From positions 1 through 64,000 of the forward strand of contig NZ_CP014161.1 in assembly GCF_001543175.1 (NCBI RefSeq): DNA of 64,000 nucleotides, written 5' to 3'. The notes beneath the pieces were generated by a model. That model saw only the letters and a program-made list of their open reading frames with translations. It did no database searches and was not told where the DNA came from. The position numbers and the translations under genes were made by a program. Source of the DNA: Aerococcus urinae (lineage in GTDB: Bacteria; Bacillota; Bacilli; Lactobacillales; Aerococcaceae). Within the stretch, counting starts at the first letter, position 1, and every line of letters begins with the position of its first letter. Below are positions 7,959 through 21,788 of this stretch, piece by piece.

Positions 7959-8795
7959 ATGAATGAATGGCTACCAGAAGGCAAGCTATCGCTGGTGTCC
8001 ACCAATTTCTTTCAAAGAAAGGCCCCGTTGTTGTGGGCCTGGCGAGAAGCCCCCGCATTGGTGAATGATAGCGGCTGGCGTTTTTTAAGTCAGGCGGATA
8101 CCACCACTTCTCTTAAGCATTCCCAGGCCAAGTTAGTCAGCTATGAGCAAGTCCTAGCCCTTGAGCCTGCCATTGCTTTTATTTACCGCTATCCCCTGGG
8201 AGCTGACATGCAATTCTCCAATAAGACCAACCCGCCTCACTTTGTCTACAATGATAGCTATGAGAAGGTCCGTCCTATTCCAGCTAACGAAGATTATCCA
8301 ATCAAGGACCCGGTCTTCAAACGTCACTTTCCTTCCTTTGTCCAATCCTACCAGGGGGATAAGACCGGATTAAGCTGGTCCTATCAGTTATCTCAGGAAG
8401 AACTGGCCCAGCTTAACCACTTAAATGGCGAACTTGTTACTTTCTTTAATCTCTGCCTGGAACAAACAGATCGTTTAGATAATGACTTGGACTACTATTT
8501 ACTTGCTGGCCTGGCTTTGGGCTTCCTACATATTAGTGATGAGGCTAGTCCTGCTGACCATTGGCAGGATAATGTCAATAATGTGATCGCCAATGCCCTC
8601 TTTACTCGTTTCTCCTATCCTTTAGAAAAGGGCAAGCAGGTCGTCTTACAATTTCTAAGCGACCGCAAAAGTTCTCCTGTTGCCCAACAAATTCACCTTT
8701 ATGGTGAGCAGATGCGTCTGTGGTACCAAGCCAATCAAAAGCAGCGCATCCAAGGAGAATACCAGGGTTTGCGAAATCATTATATAAAAGATTAA
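7959..8795 (+). CDS. DUF2185 (Imm33-like) domain protein with a long unassigned C-terminus
   Basis: The N-terminal part (about residues 10-90) has the pattern WAWREAPALVNDSGWRFLS, which fits the DUF2185/Imm33 domain known from polymorphic-toxin immunity proteins and from stand-alone proteins. The remaining 180 residues are soluble, rich in Tyr, Leu and Asp, and I do not recognise them. The frame is open from an ATG at 7908, but AAGGAG at 7943-7948 points to the ATG at 7959, giving 278 residues. No toxin gene is adjacent, so an immunity role is not supported by context. Confidence 0.65.
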   Translation: MNEWLPEGKLSLVSTNFFQRKAPLLWAWREAPALVNDSGWRFLSQADTTTSLKHSQAKLVSYEQVLALEPAIAFIYRYPLGADMQFSNKTNPPHFVYNDSYEKVRPIPANEDYPIKDPVFKRHFPSFVQSYQGDKTGLSWSYQLSQEELAQLNHLNGELVTFFNLCLEQTDRLDNDLDYYLLAGLALGFLHISDEASPADHWQDNVNNVIANALFTRFSYPLEKGKQVVLQFLSDRKSSPVAQQIHLYGEQMRLWYQANQKQRIQGEYQGLRNHYIKD

Positions 8796-8803
8796 AAAAG
8801 TTC

Positions 8804-9037
8804 TTGCCAAACATCATAAGCTGTGATAGTATTTTACTCGTGCCTTTCTTCCAGGGAATACAAATTCCAGGACAAAGGTAAAAAAGATTCAAAAAACTTG
8901 TTGACATCCTGATGAAAACAAGATATACTAATTGAGTTGTTTCTTTTAAGAGGCAACCCAAATATAATTTGTAAGCCGAGTGCTTCAAAAAATATTTTAA
9001 AAAACATGTTGACATCAACATCATCATGTGATAATAT
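8804..9037 (+). promoter_or_regulatory. Three tandem rRNA operon promoters
   Basis: P1 is TTGCCA (8804-8809) and TAGTAT (8827-8832). P2 is TTGACA (8901-8906) and TATACT (8924-8929). P3 is TTGACA (9009-9014) and TAATAT (9032-9037). Each pair is spaced by 17 bases. The region between 8796 and the 16S gene holds no coding gene; it also has a hairpin CATCAACA/TTGATG near 9119-9138 and a TTTGAAAACTGAA leader motif near 9079. Confidence 0.75.
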
Positions 9038-9212
9038 ATAATAGTTGTCAAAAGGACAGCGGTTATAAATTATAGACCTTTGAAAACTGAACAAAGAAGA
9101 CGAACCAAATGTGTAGGGCATCAACATTTTGTTGATGAACCAACAATTCAAACAATAAGTCTAGACCAGACTATAACTAGTCAGCAAACAAATGAGCTAT
9201 CAACGCTCATGA

Positions 9213-10773
<1,561 letters not shown>

Positions 10774-10845
10774 ATTCGGAATGCATATTTGAGTCTTCTT
10801 TGTTTAGTTTTGAGAGGTCTATCCACATGGTTGATGGATTTAACC

Positions 10846-10919
<74 letters not shown>

Positions 10920-10953
10920 TTACATGTTCATTAAATGACCATAACTCATACCC

Positions 10954-11026
10954 GGGGGATTAGCTCAGCTGGGAGAGCGCCTGCTTTGCAAGCAGGAGGT
11001 CAGCGGTTCGATCCCGCTATCCTCCA
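10954..11026 (+). tRNA. tRNA-Ala (UGC)
   Basis: A 73-base cloverleaf in the 16S-23S spacer. The acceptor stem is GGGGGAT/ATCCTCC with one G-U pair, and the anticodon loop TTTGCAA gives UGC. The Ile-Ala spacer pair is typical of Lactobacillales rRNA operons. Confidence 0.95.
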
Positions 11027-11193
11027 TTGCAACGGAAACGTTGCAGATTGTTCTTTGAAAACTGAATACTATCATAACATTCCGCATTTCTATTTTTTGC
11101 GAGATAGAAATGTCAATAAACCAATTTTACCAAGCGTAAAAACCGAAAAAGAAAGAGTTTTAAAAACTTTTCGCATCATACAACTTAACCGGT

Positions 11194-14096
<2,903 letters not shown>

Positions 14097-14173
14097 AAGG
14101 ATAAGGTTGTATGAAGGTTTAAGGGGATTATGATAGATTCAGTTTTGAGCGAACAAGCTCAAAAAAATAAATT

Positions 14174-14290
14174 GTACGGTGACGATGGCAAGAAGGACCC
14201 ACCTGTATCCATCCCGAACACAGCAGTTAAGCTTCTTAGCGCCGAATGTAGTTGGGGGTTGCCCCCTGTGAGACTAGGACGTTGCCGTGC
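14174..14290 (+). rRNA. rrf: 5S ribosomal RNA
   Basis: About 117 bases. Typical stretches are CCATCCCGAACACAGCAGTT, AGCGCCGAATGTAGTTGGGG and GTGAGACTAGGACGTTGCC, and the ends GTACGGTGAC and GTTGCCGTGC pair with each other. Confidence 0.93.
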
Positions 14291-14303
14291 AATCTTATTT
14301 TAT

Positions 14304-14377
14304 TCCGCAATAGCTCAGTTGGTAGTAGCGCTTGACTGTTAATCAAGATGTCGTAGGTTCGAGTCCTACTTGCGGAG
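14304..14377 (+). tRNA. tRNA-Asn (GUU)
   Basis: A 74-base cloverleaf with acceptor TCCGCAA/TTGCGGA, anticodon loop CTGTTAA (GUU) and T-arm GGTTCGAGTCC. It is part of the rRNA transcript, 13 bases after 5S. Confidence 0.95.
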
Positions 14378-14398
14378 TTATTTTTTAGGAATATTTTT

Positions 14399-14471
14399 GC
14401 TGCTGTAGCTCAGTTGGTAGAGCGTCGCCTTGGTAAGGCGGAGGTCACGGGTTCGAATCCCGTCAGTAGCT
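14399..14471 (+). tRNA. tRNA-Thr (GGU)
   Basis: A 73-base cloverleaf with acceptor GCTGCTG/CAGTAGC (one G-U), anticodon loop TTGGTAA (GGU) and T-arm GGTTCGAATCC. It is the last gene of the rRNA operon. Confidence 0.95.
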
Positions 14472-14513
14472 TTTTTTATTGCTTTCATAATCGTTTTAAA
14501 TAACTCAGTAAGG

Positions 14514-14544
14514 GAGAATGTTATCGTTGACATTCTCTTTTTTT
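14514..14544 (+). terminator. rRNA operon terminator
   Basis: GAGAATGT pairs perfectly with ACATTCTC, followed by TTTTTTT. A further outer stem (ACTCAGTAA with TTATTGAGT) can extend it. Confidence 0.9.
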
Positions 14545-14668
14545 ATTGAGTAAATTGATTAAAAAGGAAATGATCGCTTACGGCGAACAGCTGTGTTCTG
14601 TTATTCTTAGGCAAAAACCGTCTCTAGCATGGTATGATGATAGGAAAGATGTGAAGGAGTCTGTATAT

Positions 14669-15763
14669 ATGGAACATATTGAAACCTACCTTGCTCAGCT
14701 TGGTAACCGCAGCGATCAACGTACTGGAGCCGTTAACACACCAATTTATTTAAGTACTGCCTACGCTCACCCTGGTTTGGGCGAGTCCACTGGATTCGAT
14801 TATTCTCGGACAGCCAACCCGACTCGAAATATCCTACAAGAGGGGATTAAAAATTTAGAAGCGGGCGACTATGGTTTTGCCACGAGCTCAGGGATGGCAG
14901 CCATCCAACTAGTCATTGAAGGGCTTTTAGAAGCGGGCGACCATGTCGTCACCTTGCAAGACTTATATGGGGGCACCTACCGCTACTTCCATGCCGTAGA
15001 AGAACGCGGCCAATATCGCTTTACTTACTGTTTAAGCGCAGAAGAAATTGAACAGTCCTTAAATGATGATGTTAAATTAGTCTTCATTGAAACGCCAACC
15101 AATCCAATGATGACGGAATTCGATATCCAAGCCATCGCTGATAAGGCGCATGCCGTTGGGGCCTTGGTAGTTGTGGATAATACCTTCTATACCCCTGTCT
15201 TACAGCAACCTCTTCGCCAAGGGGCAGATGTTGTAGTTCATTCGGCCACCAAGTATCTCGCCGGGCATAATGATGTTTTAGCTGGCTTGGTAGCCTGTAG
15301 GGGCGAAGCCATTGGTGAAGCCCTAGCCTTCCAGTTAAATACCACAGGAGCAACTTTAGGTCCAATTGATTGTTGGTTGACCATTCGTGGGCTCAAAACT
15401 TTGGCCTTACGGATGAACCAACACCAGTCTAATGCCCAAGCCATTGTTGATTACCTAAAAACTGAGTCATTAGTTTCCCAAGTCTTTTATACAGGAAAAG
15501 GCGGTATGGTAACCTTTGAAATGGCTGACCAAAGTAAAATCAATGACTGGTTACATGCGGTTAAAATATTTACCTTCGCAGAAAGCTTGGGTGGGGTAGA
15601 GAGTTTGGTCACTTATCCAAAAACCCAGACCCATGCCGATATTCCAGAAGAATTACGGCTTAAATATGGTCTCAATGATGGGATTGTCCGCTTGTCAGTC
15701 GGCATTGAAAATGGCCAAGACTTAGTAAAGGATCTAAGGAATGCATTTGATCACATACGTTAA
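14669..15763 (+). CDS. Cystathionine gamma-synthase / beta-lyase family PLP enzyme
   Basis: A 364-residue PLP-dependent trans-sulfuration enzyme. The PLP lysine is Lys195 in HSATKYLAGH, with PTNP near 143 and VVDNTF near 168-173, all typical of the Cys/Met metabolism fold. Family members interconvert cysteine, cystathionine and homocysteine. The motifs do not separate MetB (gamma-synthase) from MetC (beta-lyase), so no symbol is given. The frame is open from 14546, but GAAGGAG at 14653-14659 and the family's normal N-terminus support the ATG at 14669. A LysR regulator follows 27 bases downstream on the same strand and probably responds to sulfur amino acid supply. Confidence 0.88.
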   Translation: MEHIETYLAQLGNRSDQRTGAVNTPIYLSTAYAHPGLGESTGFDYSRTANPTRNILQEGIKNLEAGDYGFATSSGMAAIQLVIEGLLEAGDHVVTLQDLYGGTYRYFHAVEERGQYRFTYCLSAEEIEQSLNDDVKLVFIETPTNPMMTEFDIQAIADKAHAVGALVVVDNTFYTPVLQQPLRQGADVVVHSATKYLAGHNDVLAGLVACRGEAIGEALAFQLNTTGATLGPIDCWLTIRGLKTLALRMNQHQSNAQAIVDYLKTESLVSQVFYTGKGGMVTFEMADQSKINDWLHAVKIFTFAESLGGVESLVTYPKTQTHADIPEELRLKYGLNDGIVRLSVGIENGQDLVKDLRNAFDHIR

Positions 15764-15790
15764 TTAATTATTGATAAAAGAGGAATCCAT

Positions 15791-16696
15791 ATGAATTTTC
15801 AAAAATTAAAATATGCCGTGGTAGTTGCCAATAGTGGTTCCTTTCGTGAAGCTAGCCGCCGTTTGTATATGGCACAATCTAGTTTGTCTACTGCGATTAA
15901 GGAATTAGAGGAAGAGTACCAAATTCAAATTTTTGAGCGTACTAAGCGCGGAGTATTCATTACCAATGAAGGAAGCGAATTTCTTTCCTACGCTGAGGAT
16001 ATTCTCTCACAGGTTGAAACATTAGAGAACCGCTATTTGGAAGATAATGAACGGCGCTTGTTTTCTGTCTCAGGTCAGCATTATGACTTTGCTTGTGAGG
16101 CATTTAGTCAATTAATTGCTGAAGAGAGCGGTAATGGTTGGGATTTTCGTTTTTTGGAAACGTCAACTAGCCAAGTCCTAGAAGATGTCAAACGCTCCTA
16201 TTCTGAGTTAGGGCTTTTGTATATCAATGATAAAAACCAGCGAGTCATCGAGCAATATCTTAACCGCTATGAGTTGGTCTTTCATAAATTGGGGAATTTC
16301 TACCCCCATGCTTTTGTGGGGACTAAGCATCCCTTGGCTGACCGTGACCAGGTATCTTTAGAAGAATTGAGCCAGTACCCCGTGATTAAATTTGAGCAAA
16401 GTCGGGGCTCTTCCATGCAATTTACCGAAGAATCTCTGGAGCCTGATTTTGAAGGACAAGAGGTTGTTTATGCTTCTGACCGGGCAACCGTGATTAATGT
16501 TTTAGCCAATACCCAGGCTTATTTGATTGGGTCTGGCCTAGTGACTTCACCTTTTGCTGATTTAGAACGCATTATTCCTATTGAAGGACATGATGATAAG
16601 GCCAATAAAATTGGTTACATCGAAGCCCGCTACCGGAAAACTTCACCTTTCGCTAAACGCTACATCGCCTTATTAGAAAATATGGTGAATTCATGA
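15791..16696 (+). CDS. LysR-family transcriptional regulator (likely sulfur amino acid control)
   Basis: A 301-residue LysR-type regulator. The N-terminal winged helix-turn-helix spans about residues 3-60 with SGSFREASRRLYMAQSSLST, and an effector-binding domain follows from about 90. It is placed 27 bases after a trans-sulfuration enzyme gene with no terminator between them, so co-transcription is likely and a CysB/CmbR-like role is the simplest inference. Effector and targets are not shown by the sequence. AGAGGAA supports the start. Confidence 0.85.
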   Translation: MNFQKLKYAVVVANSGSFREASRRLYMAQSSLSTAIKELEEEYQIQIFERTKRGVFITNEGSEFLSYAEDILSQVETLENRYLEDNERRLFSVSGQHYDFACEAFSQLIAEESGNGWDFRFLETSTSQVLEDVKRSYSELGLLYINDKNQRVIEQYLNRYELVFHKLGNFYPHAFVGTKHPLADRDQVSLEELSQYPVIKFEQSRGSSMQFTEESLEPDFEGQEVVYASDRATVINVLANTQAYLIGSGLVTSPFADLERIIPIEGHDDKANKIGYIEARYRKTSPFAKRYIALLENMVNS

Positions 16697-16795
16697 TATT
16701 CTGATCCTAGTGAGAGAGTGTGTGACAAGCGCAAAAAAGAGTTTAATGCTTTTGTCCCAGTCTCCAGTGAATGAACTAGGAAATGAGGAATACAT
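16697..16795. repeat. Remnant of family-1 repeat end
   Basis: GAGAGTGTGTGACAA near 16713 and TTTTGTCCCAGTCTCC near 16753 resemble the outer arms of the family-1 elements, without the large internal hairpin. The arms can pair around a 20-base loop and may act as a weak terminator after the LysR gene. Confidence 0.45.
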
Positions 16796-17098
16796 ATGTC
16801 TTACGAAATTAAGAAAGACGGTAATGCTTTTATTATTGAAGGTGAAGAGGGCCAAAGGATTGGAGAAATCACCTGGAGTCCAGCGGAAAACTTTGTGATT
16901 GCTGACCATACCTGGACCCATCCTTCCCTTAGAGGCAAGGGAGTGGCCGGGCAGTTACTGGACCACTTGGTGGATTATATGAAAGAGGAAGGTAAATACA
17001 TCTTAGCTAGCTGTCCTTATGTGGTAGAAAAATTTAAACGCCAACCCCAAAAATACGACTTTATTAACTACCAAAAACAAGGCCAAGATAAAAACTAA
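16796..17098 (+). CDS. GNAT-family N-acetyltransferase (short YjdJ-like)
   Basis: A 100-residue single-domain acetyltransferase of the short COG2388 type. It contains ITWSPAENFVIADHTWTHPS and the acetyl-CoA-binding loop RGKGVAGQLLDHLVDYMKEE (about 44-63), then ASCPYVVEKFKRQP. Substrate is unknown. AGGAA lies upstream of the ATG. The following gene is separated by about 100 bases. Confidence 0.8.
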   Translation: MSYEIKKDGNAFIIEGEEGQRIGEITWSPAENFVIADHTWTHPSLRGKGVAGQLLDHLVDYMKEEGKYILASCPYVVEKFKRQPQKYDFINYQKQGQDKN

Positions 17099-17199
17099 TT
17101 CAGTTAGGATTAATCACTACTTTCTTTACACTTTATCAAAATGAGCCTACAATAGGGATAGTAACTTTTGACAAATCAACAAATGGAGGGGTATAGCGG

Positions 17200-17781
17200 A
17201 TGAAAGCAATGATCTTGTTAAGTAAGGATTATGAAGAAACCGAAGCAGTCGCAGTGATTGATATTTTACGCCGGGCTGAAATTGCTATTGATGTAGTGGC
17301 TACTGAAGGTGACCTCGATACAGTGGGCGACCATAATATCACTATCCGAGCGGACTATCTCTTAGAAGATATTAAGGGAGCGGACTATGATATCTTGATC
17401 ACCCCTGGTGGAGTCGGAGGGACCAATGCCCTTAGAGAAAACGCTAAAGTCATCGACCTGCTTAAGGAACAATACCGATCAGACTCTGGATATATTGCCA
17501 GCATCTGTGCGTCACCAAGAGTCTTAGATAAGGCGGGGATTTCCCAAGAAATTCGTGGAACTATCTTCCCTGCTTTAAGTGACCAAGTGAACTTTAAGGA
17601 ATATGTAGCCGATGAGCTTGTTGTTAATGATAAGGACCACCAAGTAATCACGTCACAAGGCCCTGCAACGGCTTATTACTTTGCTCTTGAAATTGTTCGG
17701 CAATTGAAGGGTCAAGAAGTCCATGATCAAGTGGCTAAGGCGCTCTTAATTCCTAATGTTGAAGCAGCGGTTAAGGCTTAA
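17200..17781 (+). CDS. DJ-1/PfpI-family protein
   Basis: A 193-residue cytoplasmic protein of the DJ-1/YajL group, which includes glyoxalase III/deglycase-type proteins and redox chaperones. The conserved nucleophile is Cys103 in [11 protein letters not shown], with Glu15 in the N-terminal YEETEAV and the TPGGVGG loop near 68-74. GGAGGGG precedes the ATG. Its stop overlaps the next start by one base (TAATG), so it is coupled to yidD. Enzymatic activity of the group is disputed; the name here is by family only. Confidence 0.85.
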   Translation: MKAMILLSKDYEETEAVAVIDILRRAEIAIDVVATEGDLDTVGDHNITIRADYLLEDIKGADYDILITPGGVGGTNALRENAKVIDLLKEQYRSDSGYIASICASPRVLDKAGISQEIRGTIFPALSDQVNFKEYVADELVVNDKDHQVITSQGPATAYYFALEIVRQLKGQEVHDQVAKALLIPNVEAAVKA

Positions 17782-18071
17782 TGTTAACTTATATACTGCA
17801 AGCGCTGGTAAAGTTTTACCAGCGTTTTATTTCGCCTGCCTTACCGCCCTCTTGTCGTTACTATCCCACTTGCTCCACTTATATGCTTAGGGCTCTGGAA
17901 AAGCATGGCTTTTTTAAGGGAGCATTGATGGGGCTGGCCCGGATCCTACGCTGTCATCCCTATGCCCGTGGCGGCGTCGACCCAGTTCCCGATCATTTTA
18001 GCCTCAAACGCAATGACCAAGAAGTCAACCCCAGAGAACGCGCAGCCCTGGCCAGACTAAGTAAGAAATAA
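17781..18071 (+). CDS. yidD: YidD membrane protein insertion efficiency factor
   Basis: A 96-residue protein of the YidD family, a small amphipathic protein near the inner face of the membrane that assists YidC-dependent insertion. The family pattern is complete: [27 protein letters not shown] (quoted in parts: [16 protein letters not shown]), then [17 protein letters not shown]-like residues ([18 protein letters not shown]). It overlaps the upstream DJ-1 gene by one base. Confidence 0.9.
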   Translation: MLTYILQALVKFYQRFISPALPPSCRYYPTCSTYMLRALEKHGFFKGALMGLARILRCHPYARGGVDPVPDHFSLKRNDQEVNPRERAALARLSKK

Positions 18072-18130
18072 CAGAGTGCGACAGTCACACCAAAGGACGA
18101 AACCATTGGATAAAACTGATCGTGAAATAA

Positions 18131-18159
18131 AAAAGGAGTCCCAATCGAGGACTCCTTTT
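18131..18159. terminator. Bidirectional terminator
   Basis: AAAAGGAGTCC pairs perfectly with GGACTCCTTTT around a short loop. It ends both the yidD transcript and the cdaA-cdaR-glmM operon. A family-1-like fragment (GAGTGCGACAGTCACACC) lies just upstream at 18074-18091. Confidence 0.88.
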
Positions 18160-18177
18160 AATTGATTAAATGATAAT

Positions 18178-19545
18178 TTATTCTTCTACCCCGTAAATGT
18201 CAGCAACTTTGTCAGCAATGCGTTGGGCATAGCTTAAGGCGAGGTCATCACTTTGAGCTTCGACCATGACCCGGAGTAAGTTTTCGGTACCGCTAGGACG
18301 GACTAAAACCCGACCTTCTTCCCCTAATTCACTTTCAACCGCATCAATTTCTGCTTCGACTTCCGCGTTATTCATGGCTTCTTCCTTGCCGGCACGGGTC
18401 ACTTTGACATTGATGAGCTCTTGAGGATAGCTTGGCATTTCATCAGCTAATTCGCTGAGTTTCTTCCCGGATTGTTTGAGGACGAAGAGTAATTGAATGG
18501 CGGTTAAGAGGCCGTCACCGGTTGTGTTATGGTTCATAAAGATAACATGGCCGGATTGTTCTCCTCCTAGGGTGTAGTCGCCTTTACGCATTTCTTCAAC
18601 CACATAGCGGTCGCCTACCTTGGTGACCTTATCGTTCATCCCTGCAGCTTCAACAGCCTTATGGAAACCTAAATTAGACATGACGGTAGCAACAATGGTG
18701 TCGTCTTTTAACTTGCCATGGTCTTTGAGGTATTTCCCACAGATGTACATGATATGGTCGCCATCCACTAAACGGCCCTTGTCATCAACAGCAATGCAGC
18801 GGTCAGCGTCCCCATCAAAGGCAACCCCAGCGTCAGCCCCTTGTTCGAGGACCAGTTTTTGGAGTTCACCAGGGTGGGTAGACCCGCAGTTATCGTTAAT
18901 GTTTAGACCATCAGGACGGGTCGCCCGGGCATAGAAGTCTGCATTTAAATCAGCAAAGAGACGGTTGACTAAAGGTGCAGCGGAACCATTAGCAGCGTCA
19001 ATACAGAGTTTTAAGCCGGATAAATCATTAGAAATGGTGGTTTGAAGAAATTCGAGGTACTTGGCTACCCCTTCTGGATACTCACTGACCGTCCCTAAGC
19101 CTTGGGCACTAGGACGAGGTAAGCTGTCCTCTTCTTGGTCTAAGTAGTATTCAATTTCAGCTTCTTGGTCATCCGATAATTTAAAGCCGTCACTACCAAA
19201 GAATTTGATGCCGTTATCCTTGGCAGGATTGTGGCTGGCTGAGATCATTACCCCAGCAGTTACCCCGGTAGTCCGGGTGAGATAAGCGACAGCTGGTGTG
19301 GTAATAACGCCCAGCTGTAACACTTCAATGCCGACAGATAAAAGCCCTGAAATTAAGGCGTGTTCTAATAACTGACCAGAAATCCGTGTATCGCGGGCAA
19401 CGAGGACACGGGGATGCTTTTGTTCTTCCTTGGCGTGTTGGAGCAAGACATAGCCACCAAAGCGGCCTAATTTAAAGGCCAATTCAGGGGTAAGTTCCTT
19501 ATTGGCTTCTCCGCGAACACCGTCAGTTCCAAAATATTTTAACAT
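18178..19545 (-). CDS. glmM: Phosphoglucosamine mutase
   Basis: Converts glucosamine-6-phosphate to glucosamine-1-phosphate on the way to UDP-GlcNAc and peptidoglycan. The 455 residues begin with [12 protein letters not shown] and have the phosphoserine loop ISASHNP with Ser104, the metal-binding DGDADR (about 240-245) and the sugar-binding GGEQSGH. The C-terminus has the phosphate-binding RPSGTEN loop. It is the third gene of cdaA-cdaR-glmM, an arrangement conserved in Firmicutes in which GlmM and CdaR modulate the diadenylate cyclase. AAGGAG lies upstream. Confidence 0.96.
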   Translation of the reverse strand: MLKYFGTDGVRGEANKELTPELAFKLGRFGGYVLLQHAKEEQKHPRVLVARDTRISGQLLEHALISGLLSVGIEVLQLGVITTPAVAYLTRTTGVTAGVMISASHNPAKDNGIKFFGSDGFKLSDDQEAEIEYYLDQEEDSLPRPSAQGLGTVSEYPEGVAKYLEFLQTTISNDLSGLKLCIDAANGSAAPLVNRLFADLNADFYARATRPDGLNINDNCGSTHPGELQKLVLEQGADAGVAFDGDADRCIAVDDKGRLVDGDHIMYICGKYLKDHGKLKDDTIVATVMSNLGFHKAVEAAGMNDKVTKVGDRYVVEEMRKGDYTLGGEQSGHVIFMNHNTTGDGLLTAIQLLFVLKQSGKKLSELADEMPSYPQELINVKVTRAGKEEAMNNAEVEAEIDAVESELGEEGRVLVRPSGTENLLRVMVEAQSDDLALSYAQRIADKVADIYGVEE

Positions 19546-19616
19546 GATATACTCCTTTGATTTACCAATCTTATTAACAATTCAATATACTACCACGATT
19601 TCAAGTCTTTGCCAAA

Positions 19617-20711
19617 TTAGGGGGAACTAGACTTAGCCTCTGCTTGACTGCTCGATTCCCTTTGCCGGTTAGTGGCTGGTTGGCTTTCATCCTTGCTAGT
19701 CTCCTGCCTTGCCTGGCTAGAAGAATCACTGGAGGCTTCACTTCTTTGGCCGCTGTTTTTGGGACGGGCGGTCACGGTGAGGGTGATGGATTCGGGCTCC
19801 ATGGCTTCAACATTATCGGGACGCTCTAGAGCCACTTGGACTCGTTGACTTTGGGTGATCCCGCTGACGTCAATATGACCGACAACGGCTTGGATAGCGG
19901 CTAGGGCCTTCTCATCACCAAAGAGGGTCACTTGCCGGGTGGACCAGTTACTTAAGTCATAAGTGTAGTCATCATTAGGATTATCGAGGTCGATTTGAAT
20001 AGGTACCGAGCTCCCCTGTTTACCGATGGCTATATCGACGCCCACTTGACTTGGGTTAGCAGTGATGTTTAAGATATTGCCTTCGCGATCCTTGACAATG
20101 ACCCGGCCACTGCCGTGGTAGTCGGAATTGGTATTGTTAGGGAGGCTGACGTCGACACTCACTGAGGCAATCTTGCTGAGGCTTTCGGCTGATCCGGTCA
20201 AGGTGACTTCTGCTGGTGTGGCCTTAGTCGCATGAATTTCATAGCCAGGGGCCAAGTTGGTCGGATTAACATGGATTTCCACCGGGTATTTTTGACTTTG
20301 CAGTTGAGCAATATTGATTTCAACACTGGAAGGTGAGATTCGATAATTGAGGTCTTTAGAAATATTAGTCATGGTGAGCTGTACATAGTGCGATCCTTCG
20401 CCGAGTTCTTCCAGGTTTTCAGTCACGACCTTAAACTCGCGAGCTTGCAGAGTTTGGTCGATGATATTACTTGGACCTGAAATTTCCACAGAGACAGTTT
20501 CAGGGAGTCCGGTAATATAGTAGTCATCCACATCACCACTGACATAGACAGGAACGTCGGAAATGGTTTCTGACTTGGTTTCACTGATATTAGTGAAGAA
20601 ACTGACCGGGTTATTATTATAACGTTCCGCTTTGACAAAGATAAAGAGGAAAAGGGCCAGTAAGAGTGAGAAAAAAATCATGGCGGCTTTATTTTCATAG
20701 AGCTTATTCAT
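19617..20711 (-). CDS. cdaR: CdaR (YbbR-domain) regulator of diadenylate cyclase
   Basis: A 364-residue protein with one N-terminal transmembrane helix (about residues 9-27) and an extracytoplasmic region with several YbbR repeats, ending in a disordered Ser/Gln/Glu-rich tail (about 315-364). It binds and modulates CdaA. The ATG at 20711 has GGAGGTG six bases upstream and overlaps the cdaA 3' end by eight bases; the earlier ATG at 20726 lies within that Shine-Dalgarno region and is not used. Confidence 0.92.
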   Translation of the reverse strand: MNKLYENKAAMIFFSLLLALFLFIFVKAERYNNNPVSFFTNISETKSETISDVPVYVSGDVDDYYITGLPETVSVEISGPSNIIDQTLQAREFKVVTENLEELGEGSHYVQLTMTNISKDLNYRISPSSVEINIAQLQSQKYPVEIHVNPTNLAPGYEIHATKATPAEVTLTGSAESLSKIASVSVDVSLPNNTNSDYHGSGRVIVKDREGNILNITANPSQVGVDIAIGKQGSSVPIQIDLDNPNDDYTYDLSNWSTRQVTLFGDEKALAAIQAVVGHIDVSGITQSQRVQVALERPDNVEAMEPESITLTVTARPKNSGQRSEASSDSSSQARQETSKDESQPATNRQRESSSQAEAKSSSP

Positions 20712-21555
20712 CTTTGTCACCTCCATTTTTCTTTTGGAAGATATTCTTCAAGAAGTGGTTGCCTTCAATAATGGCATCGCTGTCTTCGCTCTCAGCAAAA
20801 TGTTGACGGAGGGTCTCGCGGATTTCTTCTTCAGACAGGTCGCGCATAATTTTTCCTTTATAGGTGAGGGAAATGTCACCGGTCTCTTCAGAAACCACTA
20901 CAACTACCGCATCGGTGACTTCACTGAGGCCAACCGCAGCCCGGTGGCGGGTTCCTAATTCTTTAGGAATTTCGGGGTTTTCCGAGAGGGGGAGGAAACT
21001 CGCTGCTGAGCTAATCTTCATATCTTGGATCACCACTGACCCGTCATGGAGCGGGGTGTTGGGGATGAAGATATTAATGAGGAGTTGTTCAGTAATATCA
21101 GCGTCCAATTTGATTCCCGTGTTGGCATATTCGGTGAGCGATTGGGTATCTTCAATAGAAATTAAAGCGCCGATCCGACGCTTAGCCATGTACTGGCAAG
21201 CCCGGATAATTTCTTCAATCATTTGCTCAATGGGGTCATTTTGGGTATTTCGTAAATTTTTCATGCGTAAACTTTGACCGAGGTGATCGAGGCCGTTTCT
21301 GATTTCCGGTTGAAAAATAATGATAATCCCGATGACTGACCACTGGATAATACTATTCATGATCCAGTCGATGGTTTCTAATTGAAAGACGGTCGAAACC
21401 ATTTTAAAAAGTAAAAAGATAATGATGCCATTAAAGATATTGACCGCCCGTGTGCCCCGGATTAACTTGAGCAACTGATAGATGATGAGCCAAACAATCA
21501 AGATATCGATCAGGTCAAAGGCGTGTGACCAACTGAAAATTGATTCCCAATCCAT
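20704..21555 (-). CDS. cdaA: Diadenylate cyclase CdaA
   Basis: Makes cyclic di-AMP from two ATP at the membrane. The 283 residues have three N-terminal transmembrane helices (within about 12-80) and a DAC domain with the active-site DG at 171-172 and RHR at 203-205 (GTRHRAAVGLSE). The usual DGA motif reads DGS here (HDGSVVIQD). GGAGGG lies before the ATG. c-di-AMP controls osmolyte and potassium uptake and wall homeostasis; the operon with cdaR and glmM links it to UDP-GlcNAc synthesis. Confidence 0.95.
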   Translation of the reverse strand: MDWESIFSWSHAFDLIDILIVWLIIYQLLKLIRGTRAVNIFNGIIIFLLFKMVSTVFQLETIDWIMNSIIQWSVIGIIIIFQPEIRNGLDHLGQSLRMKNLRNTQNDPIEQMIEEIIRACQYMAKRRIGALISIEDTQSLTEYANTGIKLDADITEQLLINIFIPNTPLHDGSVVIQDMKISSAASFLPLSENPEIPKELGTRHRAAVGLSEVTDAVVVVVSEETGDISLTYKGKIMRDLSEEEIRETLRQHFAESEDSDAIIEGNHFLKNIFQKKNGGDKDE

Positions 21556-21742
21556 CGTTTTCCCTCCTATTTAGTGATGTTTTAAATTCATTAATAAGTA
21601 TACCATAGACACTGTCTGACCAGGCTTTAGGTCTTTCTTAAATTATGGATAGTAGGGAGTGAATAGGCGTAGGACGTCCGTCTCAAAAAAGAGCAGAAAA
21701 ACAAAAAAGCGATATTAAATAGAAAAAAATTGGCAATAGCCC

Positions 21743-21772
21743 TTGCATTTTCTAGGGAAATAGTGGTATATT
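21743..21772 (+). promoter_or_regulatory. Promoter of the tRNA-Tyr/tRNA-Gln pair
   Basis: TTGCAT (21743-21748) and TATATT (21767-21772) have an 18-base spacer and a TG just before the -10 box. The tRNA starts 17 bases later. Nothing else was seen between 21556 and here. Confidence 0.65.
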
Positions 21773-21788
21773 AATTGAGTACTGATTT

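Noticed and set aside
7078-8795. CPBP protease plus DUF2185 protein as a bacteriocin immunity locus
   Set aside because: No bacteriocin precursor, leader peptidase or exporter gene was found beside them.
14546-14668. N-terminal extension of the trans-sulfuration enzyme by 41 codons
   Set aside because: It begins at the rRNA terminator; GAAGGAG and the family's normal start support 14669.
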